Positions 1-7,218 of a stretch of DNA of 16,636 nucleotides are shown here, one piece after another. Location of the stretch: the NCBI GenBank assembly GCA_013360985.1, contig JABWAM010000021.1, forward strand, positions 1 through 16,636, read 5' to 3'. Each line of letters starts with the position of its first letter. Within the stretch, counting starts at the first letter, position 1. Below the pieces are notes generated by a model that worked only from the letters and a program-made list of their open reading frames with translations, did no database searches and was not told the DNA's origin. This DNA is from Verrucomicrobiia bacterium. Lineage in GTDB: Bacteria; Verrucomicrobiota; Verrucomicrobiia; JABWAM01. Made by a program: the position numbers and the translations under genes.

Positions 1-246
1 GGTGGCCATGCCGGCAAAGGATACGCCGACGGCGAAAAAAGCGGACAGGTTTGGGTCCGCACCCCCATCAAGGAATCGCCCCGCATGTCAGGAGTTCTGG
101 ATTTGGGTGATTTCTTCTCGCCTTTCCAACGCGACCTTCCTCGATCGCGAATGTTGGAGGCGAATCTCTCCGGCGTCTGTCCGCTCGACAACGCCTGTGA
201 AAACTCGGATTCTTCCATCCCATCCCGTCGCGAACCTCGCTCCTCA
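1..246. other. Left-edge region without a confident gene
   Basis: No gene can be assigned with confidence. The plus frame shared with livH is open from base 1 with no stop, and its first 28 codons are moderately rich in G/C at third positions, so they could be the tail of an upstream gene; the following 54 codons look non-coding (many Ser, Arg, Pro and Cys). On the minus strand a short hydrophobic stretch reads out of the window between about 3 and 90 but has no good start codon except one at base 9. The livH start is preceded by no Shine-Dalgarno motif. Confidence 0.4.
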
Positions 247-1155
247 ATGGAACTCTTTCTTCAGCAGTTGCTGCAGGGCTTCAAGTTCGGAAGCATTTAC
301 GCCCTGATCGCGCTGGGGTACACGATGGTTTACGGAGTGCTCCGCCTGATCAATTTTGCCCACGGCGATGTCTTCATGCTCGGGGCGATGCTGAGCATCT
401 TTTTCGCGCGCTGGACGGGGTGGGGGGCGCGCCCCTCCTGGCTCGCCCTGGCGGGCATCCTCGCGCTGGCGATGGCGGCATGCGCCCTGATGGGGGGGCT
501 CATCGAGCGATTGGCCTATCGTCCGTTGCGCCATGCGTCGCGGCTCTCGCTTCTCATCACGGCGATCGGCGTCTCGCTCTTCATCGAGAACGCGGGACAG
601 CTTCCGATAGTCTTCGGTGCGACCCCTCGGGCGTTTCCGTCGCTCGTGGAAACTCGCCCGTGGATCACTTGGGGCACGCTGACGGTGTCGAACGTCGAGG
701 CGCTCGTCATTGGGGTCGCGCTTCTCCTGACGGGCGGACTTCACGTGATTGTTCAACGCACGCGGATGGGACTGGCGATGCGCGCGGTTTCCTTCGATTT
801 TCGCACGGCGAGCCTCATGGGGATCCCCGTGGATCGCGTGATCGGCCAGACGTTTATGCTCGGCTCCGCGCTCGCAGGCGCCGCCGGCGTGCTCTACGGA
901 TTGAGCTACCCCGCGATCGATCCGCTCTCCGGGTTCATGCCGGGGATCAAGGCGTTCGTCGCCGCGGTCCTCGGGGGCATCGGGAGCATTCCGGGCGCGC
1001 TCGTGGGCGGGATCATCATCGGCGAGGCGGAGACGTTGACCGCCGGCTATCTGAGTTCGACTTACAAGGATGCGATCGCGTTCCTCATCCTGATCGCCGT
1101 TTTTTTGTTCAAGCCTTCCGGCCTGCTTGGCCGTAAGGTCGTCGAGAAAGTTTAG
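247..1155 (+). CDS. livH: Branched-chain amino acid ABC transporter permease, LivH type
   Basis: Inner-membrane permease of the LivHMGF family, which imports branched-chain amino acids (related systems import urea or short amides) using a periplasmic binding protein and two ATPases. The 302-residue product has the usual family length and about eight hydrophobic segments. It carries the family signature INFAHGD at residues 35-41 and, at about 174-199, the cytoplasmic coupling loop (MGLAMRAV...MGIPVDRV) that contacts the ATPase. The ATG at 247 was chosen because homologues begin directly with this amphipathic helix, although the frame is open upstream. Oddly, livM, livG and livF do not follow; the next gene is hemH. 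The partner genes may lie left of the window or elsewhere. Substrate is not readable from this protein alone. Confidence 0.9.
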   Translation: MELFLQQLLQGFKFGSIYALIALGYTMVYGVLRLINFAHGDVFMLGAMLSIFFARWTGWGARPSWLALAGILALAMAACALMGGLIERLAYRPLRHASRLSLLITAIGVSLFIENAGQLPIVFGATPRAFPSLVETRPWITWGTLTVSNVEALVIGVALLLTGGLHVIVQRTRMGLAMRAVSFDFRTASLMGIPVDRVIGQTFMLGSALAGAAGVLYGLSYPAIDPLSGFMPGIKAFVAAVLGGIGSIPGALVGGIIIGEAETLTAGYLSSTYKDAIAFLILIAVFLFKPSGLLGRKVVEKV

Positions 1156-1157
1156 TC

Positions 1158-1192
1158 CGCGGGTTTTCCGCCCTTCCGTGGGGAAACCTGCG
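1158..1192 (+). terminator. Terminator-like hairpin after livH
   Basis: Starting 3 bases after the livH stop, the arm CGCGGGTTTTCC (1158-1169) pairs with GGGAAACCTGCG (1181-1192) over 12 positions, with two G-T wobbles and an 11-base loop. No T-run follows, so it is not a canonical intrinsic terminator; it could be a transcript-end stabiliser or a Rho-assisted stop. Its position agrees with livH ending its transcription unit here. Confidence 0.45.
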
Positions 1193-1412
1193 CCTCCTCC
1201 TCCCGCCTTTGGGATGAGACGGGCTGCGCCGGAACGTCTTGGGAACCCGGCGTTTTCGGCCTTTCGGTGGAGATTTCGCTTTGGAGAGTGAACGATTCAG
1301 GTTGGCCCGCGCTGTTTCAAAGCGGCGCGGGGCGCGCGAAAGCCTCTCGATCGCGTCTCCCGCATGGGGCGAAACGCTTGTCTTCATCCCGCAAAACGCC
1401 AACTCTTCGCGC
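1193..1412. other. Intergenic region upstream of hemH
   Basis: About 220 bases between the livH hairpin and the hemH ATG. The hemH frame is open back to 1239, but the extra 58 residues have no counterpart in ferrochelatases and are read as untranslated leader. I see no convincing promoter hexamers and no Shine-Dalgarno motif before the ATG. Confidence 0.4.
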
Positions 1413-2438
1413 ATGAACGGCGCGCTGCTCGTCAACCTCGGCTCTCCCGATTCGCCCTCGCGGAGCGACGTGCGACGTTATCTGACCGAGTTTCTTTCGG
1501 ACCCGCGCGTGATGGATCAATCGTGGCTCGCGCGGATGTTCCTGTTGCACGCCTGCATCTTGCCGCGCCGTGTCGCGCCTTCGTCGCGCGCCTACGCGAG
1601 CATTTGGACTCGGGAAGGATCGCCGCTCGTCGCCATCAGCCGGAGCGTCGCCGCGCGACTCCGCGAAAAACTCGCGTTCCCGGTGGAGCTTGGGATGCGC
1701 TACGGCAACCCCTCGATCTCTTCGGCGATCGCCCGTCTTCGCGCGGCGGGGGTGGAGAGGGCGCTGGTCCTCCCGATGTTTCCGCATTATGCGATGTCGA
1801 GCTACGAAACCGCCGTCGAGCGTTGCCGCGCGGCGGCGCGGCGAGAGGGGGGCGGGATGCGTCTGCGCGTCTTGCCGCCCTTCTTTGCGGAACCGGATTA
1901 CCTCGCCGCGCTGACGGCTCTTCTGAAGCCGCGCCTTGCACAGCCGTATGACCACGTCCTCTTCAGCTTTCACGGCCTGCCCGAGCGCCATTTGAAGAAA
2001 AGCGATCCGAGCGGACGACATTGCCTCGCATCCCCCGACTGCTGCGAACGCGCGCACGTCGCGCACGCGAGCTGTTATCGCGCGCAATCGCTTCGTACGG
2101 CGCGCGAGACCGCCGCCGCCGCCGCGATTCCTGAAGGGAAATGGTCGGTCGCCTGGCAATCGCGCCTCGGACGGGATGTCTGGATGAAACCGTGGACGGA
2201 CGAGGTGTTCCAAGAACTCCCTTCGCGCGGAGTGAAACGGCTCGTCGTGGCCTGTCCCGCGTTCACCGCCGACTGCCTCGAGACCTTGGAGGAGATCGGG
2301 ATTCGGGGCAGGGAGACGTTTCTCGCGGCGGGCGGCGAAACGTTGACGCTCGTCCCGTGCCTCAACGACGCGCCGGGGTGGGTGGAGACTTTGGCCTCTT
2401 GGACGCGCCGCATGGCGACGGAGTTCGCTTCCGGTTGA
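1413..2438 (+). CDS. hemH: Ferrochelatase with internal four-cysteine motif
   Basis: Inserts ferrous iron into the porphyrin at the end of haem synthesis (protoporphyrin IX in most Gram-negative bacteria, coproporphyrin III in the monoderm route). The 341-residue product fits the family. It begins with the typical GALLVNLGSP, has the signature FSFHGLPER with catalytic His187, and near the C-terminus CPAFTADCLETLEEI with the conserved Glu290. Just after the His loop lie C204, C210, C211 and C221 (C-X5-CC-X9-CYRAQ), a pattern that I recall from ferrochelatases carrying an internal [2Fe-2S] cluster, such as that of Myxococcus. The ATG at 1413 was chosen because it directly precedes the conserved N-terminus; there is no Shine-Dalgarno motif. 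It converges on def with an 84-base gap. No other haem gene is in the window. Confidence 0.95.
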   Translation: MNGALLVNLGSPDSPSRSDVRRYLTEFLSDPRVMDQSWLARMFLLHACILPRRVAPSSRAYASIWTREGSPLVAISRSVAARLREKLAFPVELGMRYGNPSISSAIARLRAAGVERALVLPMFPHYAMSSYETAVERCRAAARREGGGMRLRVLPPFFAEPDYLAALTALLKPRLAQPYDHVLFSFHGLPERHLKKSDPSGRHCLASPDCCERAHVAHASCYRAQSLRTARETAAAAAIPEGKWSVAWQSRLGRDVWMKPWTDEVFQELPSRGVKRLVVACPAFTADCLETLEEIGIRGRETFLAAGGETLTLVPCLNDAPGWVETLASWTRRMATEFASG

Positions 2439-2522
2439 GGGGCGTTCAGGGAACCGCGGGAGGCGTCGGGATCAAAGAACGGGATGTCTCCGATCTCGTC
2501 GCGGCGTCGCGCGCAACGCGCC

Positions 2523-3098
2523 TCAATGGCGCCGGCGCTTCTTCAACCCGGCCTTTGTGTCGCGTTCGATGCGGCGAATTTCGGCTTCGAGCGGCCTGCG
2601 CGCCTCGGGGGTCATTCGATCGATGAAGAGCACGCCGTTGAGATGGTCGACTTCATGCTGGATCGCGCGCGCGAGAAAGCCGGTCGCGAGGAGGGCGAGA
2701 GGCCGTCCATCGAGTCCGAGCGCGGCGAGGCGGACCGACGCGGCGCGCGTCACAGGCGCGGAGAGCCCCGGAAAACTGAGGCAACCTTCGCTGCCCTCCT
2801 CGCTCCCCGGCGTCGGTTCGAGGCGGGGATTGATGAGCGTCAACGGCATCATGCTCTCGACGGGGACCTCCCGGCCGCCGAGAAAAAGTTGGGAGGGGCG
2901 CTCGACTTCGCGCACGTCCACGACGCAGAGCATGAGGGCGCGTCCGACCTGTTGGGCGGCGAGCCCGACGCCGCGATGGGCGCGCATCGTCGTGATCATT
3001 CGCGCGGCGAGATCGCGAATCGCGTCGTCCACGCGCGCGATTTCGGCGCCTTTCGTCCGCAGGATCGGGTCGCCATAAAGCACGAGACGCAAGGGCAT
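2523..3098 (-). CDS. def: Peptide deformylase
   Basis: Removes the formyl group from the initiator methionine of new proteins as they leave the ribosome; a metal-dependent enzyme, normally Fe(II). All three family motifs are present in the 191-residue product: GVGLAAQQ at 43-50, EGCLS at 104-108 (metal ligand Cys106) and HEVDH at 148-152 (metal ligands His148 and His152, catalytic Glu149). The C-terminus is a basic helix ending KKRRRH, a common but unconserved tail. The gene lies 25 bases downstream of thiD on the same strand, so the two are probably co-transcribed; def is more usually next to fmt or priA, which are not seen here. No Shine-Dalgarno motif precedes the ATG. Confidence 0.96.
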   Translation of the reverse strand: MPLRLVLYGDPILRTKGAEIARVDDAIRDLAARMITTMRAHRGVGLAAQQVGRALMLCVVDVREVERPSQLFLGGREVPVESMMPLTLINPRLEPTPGSEEGSEGCLSFPGLSAPVTRAASVRLAALGLDGRPLALLATGFLARAIQHEVDHLNGVLFIDRMTPEARRPLEAEIRRIERDTKAGLKKRRRH

Positions 3099-3123
3099 TC
3101 GGCGAAGCTATACCGTGAACCTC

Positions 3124-3948
3124 CTACTCGCCCAAGGGGAAATCTCCGTGCTGATGATGGAGGGCCATCCAGGGGCCGAAATTCAGGGAGCCGCGGATGG
3201 CGGAGGTCAGATAGCGTTTCGCGCGGCGGACCGCGTCGCGGAGTGGGCAGCCGCGCGCGAGATTTGCCGCGATGGCGGCGGAAAAGGCGCAGCCGGTTCC
3301 GTGGGTCGCGATGCCGCGGACGCGGCGTGCCTCCATCCAGAAGCCTTCCGCGCCTTCAATGAAAAAGTCGGGTGCGCCGCGCGAATCGTGGAGATGGCCG
3401 CCTTTCATGAGAACGGCGCAGCCGAAGCGCGCGGCGATGCGGGCGGCGGCGTCTTCCATCGCTCCACGGGTCGCGGGGCGGCGTCCGTTGTCGAGGATCG
3501 CCGCCTCGTCGAGGTTCGGCGTGACGAGATCGGCGTGTTCGCCGATGAACTCGCGGAGCGCGCGGACGGCGTCTTCGCGGAGCAGGCGCGCGCCGCTCGT
3601 CGCCACCATGACCGGATCCACGATCAGCCGGCGCACGGAGGTTGGCCGCTGCCCGAGGGCGGCGCGGACGGCGCGAATGATGGCGGCGGAGAAGAGCATG
3701 CCCGTCTTGACCGCGACGCCGTCGAGGCCGCCGAGGCAGCAGGCGAGTTGTTCGGCGACGATCGCGGGGCGGATCGCCTGGATCGAAACGACGCGGCGCG
3801 GAGTTTCGGCGACGACGCAGGTGACGGCGGCCATGCCGTAGACGTCGTGGGCGGCGAAGGTTTTGAGATCGGCCTCAAGGCCCGCGCCACCGCTGCAGTC
3901 GGAGCCGGCGATGGTAAGGGCGAGGGGCGGCTTCTTTGGAAATTTCAT
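3124..3948 (-). CDS. thiD: Hydroxymethylpyrimidine / phosphomethylpyrimidine kinase
   Basis: Phosphorylates HMP and then HMP-phosphate to HMP-pyrophosphate, the pyrimidine half of thiamine; the enzyme can also salvage HMP. The ribokinase-fold product (274 residues from the ATG at 3948) shows the substrate-binding IAGSDCSGGAG near residues 14-24, VDPVMVATSG at about 110-119, TPNLDEA at about 143-149, MKGGH at about 181-185 and the anion-hole/catalytic HGTGC at 216-220 with Cys220. A TTG three codons upstream (3957) is an alternative start. The first gene of the probable thiD-def operon, it is divergent from the DegT aminotransferase, so the intervening palindrome may influence both. No other thiamine gene and no TPP riboswitch pattern is seen upstream. 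Confidence 0.95.
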   Translation of the reverse strand: MKFPKKPPLALTIAGSDCSGGAGLEADLKTFAAHDVYGMAAVTCVVAETPRRVVSIQAIRPAIVAEQLACCLGGLDGVAVKTGMLFSAAIIRAVRAALGQRPTSVRRLIVDPVMVATSGARLLREDAVRALREFIGEHADLVTPNLDEAAILDNGRRPATRGAMEDAAARIAARFGCAVLMKGGHLHDSRGAPDFFIEGAEGFWMEARRVRGIATHGTGCAFSAAIAANLARGCPLRDAVRRAKRYLTSAIRGSLNFGPWMALHHQHGDFPLGE

Positions 3949-3988
3949 GGTTTGCAACGGCGGCGCGGTGTTTCAGGATGAAGCCGCA

Positions 3989-4001
3989 CGGGATAATCCC
4001 G
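3989..4001. promoter_or_regulatory. Palindrome overlapping a -10-like box between thiD and the DegT gene
   Basis: CGGGAT-A-ATCCCG is a perfect inverted repeat with 6-base arms around one central base. It contains GATAAT (3992-3997), which differs from the -10 consensus at one position and lies 26 bases before the DegT ATG, giving a plausible leader of about 20 bases. The -35 position (about 3969-3974, TGTTTC) is poor. On the other strand GATTAT is a weaker -10 for thiD. It could be a promoter with an operator, or chance in the divergent gap. Confidence 0.35.
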
Positions 4002-4023
4002 GACGTTCCAACTCCCTTTCCGC

Positions 4024-5274
4024 ATGAATGTTCCCCTTCTGGACCTCGGCCGTCAGCATCAGGCCATCGAAACCGAACTGCGCGAGGCCTTCAATACGGT
4101 TCTTCGACACGGGAAATTCGTCCTCGGTCCGGAGGTGGCGGAGTTCGAGAGAGAGATCGCGCCATTTTGCGGCGCGAAGCACGCGGTGAGCTGCGCGAGC
4201 GGCTCGGACGCGCTGCTCCTGGCGCTCATGGCGTTCGACGTGGGCCCCGGCGACGAAGTGATCACCTCGCCCTACAGCTTCTTCGCGACGGCGAGTTGCA
4301 TCGCGCGGCTTGGGGCGAAGGCGGTCTTCGCGGACATCTCTCTCGAGAGCTACAATCTCGATCCTGACGAGGTCCGGAAAAAGATCACGCCGCGAACGAA
4401 GGCGATCCTGCCGGTGCATCTTTACGGGCAAGCGGCGGAGATGGCGCCATGGTTGGAAGAGGCGAAACGGCGCGGCATTCGTGTGATCGAGGACGCCGCT
4501 CAGGCGATCGGCGCGCATTACCGAGGAAAGCCCGTGGGCGGTTTCGGCGACGTCGGCTGTTTCAGTTTTTTTCCGTCGAAGAACCTCGGGGGGTTCGGCG
4601 ACGGCGGCTTGATGACGACAAACGACGAGGATCTCGCGGGCAAACTCCGGATCCTCCGGGTTCACGGCGCGGAGCCGAAATATTACCACGGCCTCCTGGG
4701 GATCAACTCGCGCTTGGACACGATCCAAGCGGCTCTCCTGCGCGCGAAACTGCCCCGTCTCGAGGGATGGGCGCGCGCGCGCGCGCGAAACGCCGCGCTC
4801 TACGCGAAGCTTCTCACCGAGGCGGGCGTGGCGAGGTTCGCGGCGGAGGGCGAAGGGGAGGGAGCGGACGCTTCGAGCGAAAAGGGCGGGGCGCCCTTCA
4901 TCTTGCCGGCCGCCCGCCAGTCCCGCCATGTCTACAACCAGTTCATCCTCCGCGCGCGCGCGCCGGCGATGCGCGATCGCCTGCGCGATCACCTGCGGGA
5001 ATCGGGGGTCGGAACGGAGATTTATTATCCCGTCCCGCTTCATCTTCAGGAATGTTTCGCCGGCTGGGGGTATCGGGCGGGCGACCTCCCTCGCGCGGAA
5101 AGGGCGGCGGCCTCCACTCTCGCGCTGCCGATCTTTCCTGAGTTGACCGAAACGGAGATCGCTTACGTCGCCCAGGCGATCGCCGAGTTTTGCGAAGGGA
5201 GATCGCGCGCGCGTGCGGGGTCGCGCCGCGGCCGCTCCGATGGGAGGGGGGAGAGTCGCAGACCTCAATCTTGA
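4024..5274 (+). CDS. DegT/DnrJ/EryC1/StrS family PLP aminotransferase
   Basis: Probable sugar aminotransferase that converts a 3- or 4-keto nucleotide sugar to the amino sugar using glutamate or glutamine, feeding a surface polysaccharide, glycan or secondary metabolite. The start is typical (VPLLDLGRQH), with GKFVLGPEVAEFE at 30-42, the cofactor segment ASGSDAL at 58-64, EDAAQAIGA at 156-164 and the Schiff-base Lys186 in FFPSKNLGGFGDGG. The sequence EIYYPVPLHLQECF (332-345) is the usual C-terminal substrate segment. The protein is 416 residues, longer than the usual 365-400, owing to an acidic, low-complexity insert at about 274-292 and a basic tail after residue 391. No nucleotide-sugar gene neighbours it, so the substrate is unknown. 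No Shine-Dalgarno motif precedes the ATG. Confidence 0.92.
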   Translation: MNVPLLDLGRQHQAIETELREAFNTVLRHGKFVLGPEVAEFEREIAPFCGAKHAVSCASGSDALLLALMAFDVGPGDEVITSPYSFFATASCIARLGAKAVFADISLESYNLDPDEVRKKITPRTKAILPVHLYGQAAEMAPWLEEAKRRGIRVIEDAAQAIGAHYRGKPVGGFGDVGCFSFFPSKNLGGFGDGGLMTTNDEDLAGKLRILRVHGAEPKYYHGLLGINSRLDTIQAALLRAKLPRLEGWARARARNAALYAKLLTEAGVARFAAEGEGEGADASSEKGGAPFILPAARQSRHVYNQFILRARAPAMRDRLRDHLRESGVGTEIYYPVPLHLQECFAGWGYRAGDLPRAERAAASTLALPIFPELTETEIAYVAQAIAEFCEGRSRARAGSRRGRSDGRGESRRPQS

Positions 5275-5346
5275 AGACGGGACGTTGGGTTGCCGCGAAG
5301 CGTCCTTCCAAGCAATCATGGCTCGGCGCGCTCCCGTCCCGCCGTC

Positions 5347-5374
5347 TTGCGGATGAGGTTTTCGACGCTACACT
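5347..5374 (+). promoter_or_regulatory. Candidate promoter immediately before rbfA
   Basis: TTGCGG (5347-5352), 16 bases, then TACACT (5369-5374). The -10 ends 6 bases before the rbfA ATG, which would place the transcription start at or next to the first base of the start codon and give a leaderless message. Both hexamers are imperfect matches, so this is only a candidate. Confidence 0.35.
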
Positions 5375-5380
5375 CCGGAT

Positions 5381-5749
5381 ATGGCCGAGTTTCGCATGAA
5401 ACGAGTGAACGCCTTGATGCTCCGCGAGTTGAGCGCTGCGGCACGACGCATTCTCCCCGTGGAGCGTTGCGGCGTGCTGAGCTTCACCGATGTCGAGGTC
5501 AGCAAGGACCTGAAGAGCGCCGTCGTTTGGTTCAGTATGGTCGGGACCCCTTCGGGCGCGCCCGCGCTGACCGAGAGGGAGGCGTTTGAAGCCTTGGAGG
5601 CGGCGCGTCCCGAACTTCAAGAGGCGGTCGCCCGTCGCGTTGCGATCAAGTACACTCCGCACCTCGCGTTCCGCCATGATTCCGGTCTGGAGCGCGGGCA
5701 AAACGTCGTCCGAATCCTCGAGGAGCTGGAGCGCGGACAAAAGTCTTGA
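5381..5749 (+). CDS. rbfA: 30S ribosome-binding factor A
   Basis: Small KH-type protein that binds the immature 30S subunit near the 5' end of 16S rRNA and helps late maturation, notably in the cold. The 122-residue product is of normal length and shows the family landmarks: an N-terminal helix (MKRVNALMLRELSAAARRIL), the strand LSFTDVEVSKDLKSAVVWFS at about 32-51, and the C-terminal KYTPHLAFRHDSGLERGQNV at about 89-108. In many bacteria rbfA sits in the nusA-infB-rbfA-truB operon; here it stands alone, 63 bases before ilvE. A promoter-like pair lies directly in front of the ATG, and no Shine-Dalgarno motif is properly spaced. Confidence 0.93.
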   Translation: MAEFRMKRVNALMLRELSAAARRILPVERCGVLSFTDVEVSKDLKSAVVWFSMVGTPSGAPALTEREAFEALEAARPELQEAVARRVAIKYTPHLAFRHDSGLERGQNVVRILEELERGQKS

Positions 5750-5812
5750 GAAAAGACCGTGTTTCGTGTTGGGTTACCCTGACCGAAGGGCGGTCTCCGC
5801 TCCTCCTCTTGC

Positions 5813-6691
5813 ATGATGAAAATCTACATTGACGGTGCATACTACACGGAGAAGACCGCGAAGATCTCGGTTTTTGACCATGGCTTGCTTTACGGCGACG
5901 GAGTTTTCGAAGGCATTCGCGCCTATCACGGCAAAGTTTTCAAACTCGAGGAGCATATCGCACGGCTCTACGATTCCGCGAAGGCGATCCTGCTCGAGGT
6001 GCCGATGTCGCCGACGGCGCTGATGAAGGCCGTGGCGCGCACCTGCGCCCTTAACCGGATCAACGACGGGTATGTGCGCCTTGTCGTGACGCGTGGAGCG
6101 GGAAACCTCGGGCTCAACCCCTTCAATTGTCGTCGCGCCTCGGTCATCATCATCGCGGGGAAGATCAAGCTCTATCCTCCGGCGCTCTACCGTCGCGGCC
6201 TCGAGATGATCACGGTGCCGACGGCGCGGATGCCATCCTCCGCGCTCAATCCGGCGATCAAGTCGTTGAACTATCTCAACAATGTGATGGCGAAGATCGA
6301 GGCGATCCGCGCCGGCGTGCCGGAGGCGGTGATGCTCAACACGCAGGGGAACGTGGCCGAATGCACGGGCGACAATCTTTTCATCGTGCGGGGCGGACAG
6401 ATCCTCACGCCGCCCGTTTCCGCAGGCGCGCTCGCCGGGATCACCCGCAAAGTGGTGATCCAGCTCGCGAGCGAACACCTGGGAGTGAACGTCCAGGAGG
6501 CCACCCTCACGCGTTACGACCTCTTCACCGCGGACGAATGTTTCCTGACGGGAACGGCCGCCGAGATCATCGCCGCCGTCAAAATCGATGGGCGCGTCGT
6601 GGGAACGGGGCGGCCCGGGGCGATCACCCAGCGGCTCATCGCGCTCTATCACGATCTCACGCGCCAGGAGGGTTACCCGATCCGTCCATGA
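5813..6691 (+). CDS. ilvE: Branched-chain amino acid aminotransferase
   Basis: Class IV PLP aminotransferase that carries out the last step of valine, leucine and isoleucine synthesis, or the first step of their breakdown, with glutamate/2-oxoglutarate. The 292-residue product has the conserved FDHGLLYGDGVFEGIRAY (21-38), the Schiff-base Lys150 in AIKSLNYLNN, and NVAECTGDNLF (180-190) with Glu183 and the cofactor-binding loop; FLTGTAAEI near the C-terminus binds the phosphate. The features fit IlvE better than D-amino acid transaminase or aminodeoxychorismate lyase, though fold-type IV subfamilies overlap. Two adjacent ATG codons (5813, 5816) are both possible starts. Its stop overlaps the mcsA start in ATGA, so it is co-translated with the McsA-McsB-ClpC genes. 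Confidence 0.93.
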   Translation: MMKIYIDGAYYTEKTAKISVFDHGLLYGDGVFEGIRAYHGKVFKLEEHIARLYDSAKAILLEVPMSPTALMKAVARTCALNRINDGYVRLVVTRGAGNLGLNPFNCRRASVIIIAGKIKLYPPALYRRGLEMITVPTARMPSSALNPAIKSLNYLNNVMAKIEAIRAGVPEAVMLNTQGNVAECTGDNLFIVRGGQILTPPVSAGALAGITRKVVIQLASEHLGVNVQEATLTRYDLFTADECFLTGTAAEIIAAVKIDGRVVGTGRPGAITQRLIALYHDLTRQEGYPIRP

Positions 6692-7218
6692 AGTGCGATA
6701 TGTGCAAGGAGGGCGAGGCGACCGTCCACCTCATGCAGATCGTTGACGGCAAGATCCAAAAAGTTGATCTCTGCGAGGCCTGCGCGAAGGCGAAGAGGGT
6801 GACGGACCCAACGGCCTATTCCATCGCGGACATGGTCCTCGGGATGGGGACGGAGGCTGCCGCATCGCCGTCGCGCCCGAAGGCGGAACGGCGCTGTCCC
6901 TCCTGCGAGATGACGCTCTCCGATTTTCGGCGCGCGGCGCGCCTCGGGTGTCCGCAATGTTACGAGGCGTTCGCGGAAGCCCTCGGCCCGATGCTGAAAG
7001 GGATGCATAAAGGGCTTCAGCACGTGGGGAAGACGCCCTTGAGCCGAAAAAAGGAAGTGCTCTTGGAGGAGCGCCTCCGCCTCCTTCGTCAGCAGCTTCA
7101 GGCCGCCGTCAAAGCGGAAAACTTCGAGGCCGCCGTGCGTTTGCGCGATCAGATCAAGGCGCTCGAAGGGCAAAAGGACTCGAAAACGCCGCCGACGCGA
7201 GAGGATCCCGGGCCATGA
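6688..7218 (+). CDS. mcsA: McsA-like zinc-finger and UVR-domain activator of McsB
   Basis: Adaptor that activates the arginine kinase McsB and links it to ClpC. The 176-residue product has two pairs of cysteines at the N-terminus (C3/C6 and C29/C32), a second zinc site (C70/C73 and C88/C91) and a C-terminal UVR motif at about 125-160 (EERLRLLRQQLQAAVKAENF...). This order matches Bacillus McsA and the PVC homologues. The ATG at 6688 overlaps the ilvE stop (ATGA). A strong AGGAGGG lies at 6666-6672, inside the end of ilvE, but 15 bases away, which is further than usual, so reinitiation after ilvE is likely. Its stop overlaps the mcsB start in the same way. McsA in Bacillus also has a role in metal-stress tolerance; nothing here shows that directly. 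Confidence 0.93.
   Translation: MKCDMCKEGEATVHLMQIVDGKIQKVDLCEACAKAKRVTDPTAYSIADMVLGMGTEAAASPSRPKAERRCPSCEMTLSDFRRAARLGCPQCYEAFAEALGPMLKGMHKGLQHVGKTPLSRKKEVLLEERLRLLRQQLQAAVKAENFEAAVRLRDQIKALEGQKDSKTPPTREDPGP

Noticed and set aside
1..90. Divergent minus-strand gene at the left edge
   Set aside because: A hydrophobic stretch reads out of the window, but there is no suitable start codon between the upstream stop and the edge other than an ATG only three codons from the end.
244..756. Long minus-strand open frame opposite livH
   Set aside because: Highly charged, Arg-rich translation with no recognisable motif, opposite a clear permease; a product of GC-rich composition.
2439..2522. Bidirectional terminator between hemH and def
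   Set aside because: Only short GC palindromes of about 4 bp and no T-run in the 84-base convergent gap.
3958..4023. Possible TPP riboswitch before thiD
   Set aside because: The leader is too short and lacks the conserved CTGAGA-type core.
5750..5812. Promoter or terminator between rbfA and ilvE
   Set aside because: TTGAGA (5746-5751) and TACCCT (5775-5780) are 23 bases apart, too far for a standard promoter; the small inverted repeats have stems of only 4-5 bases.
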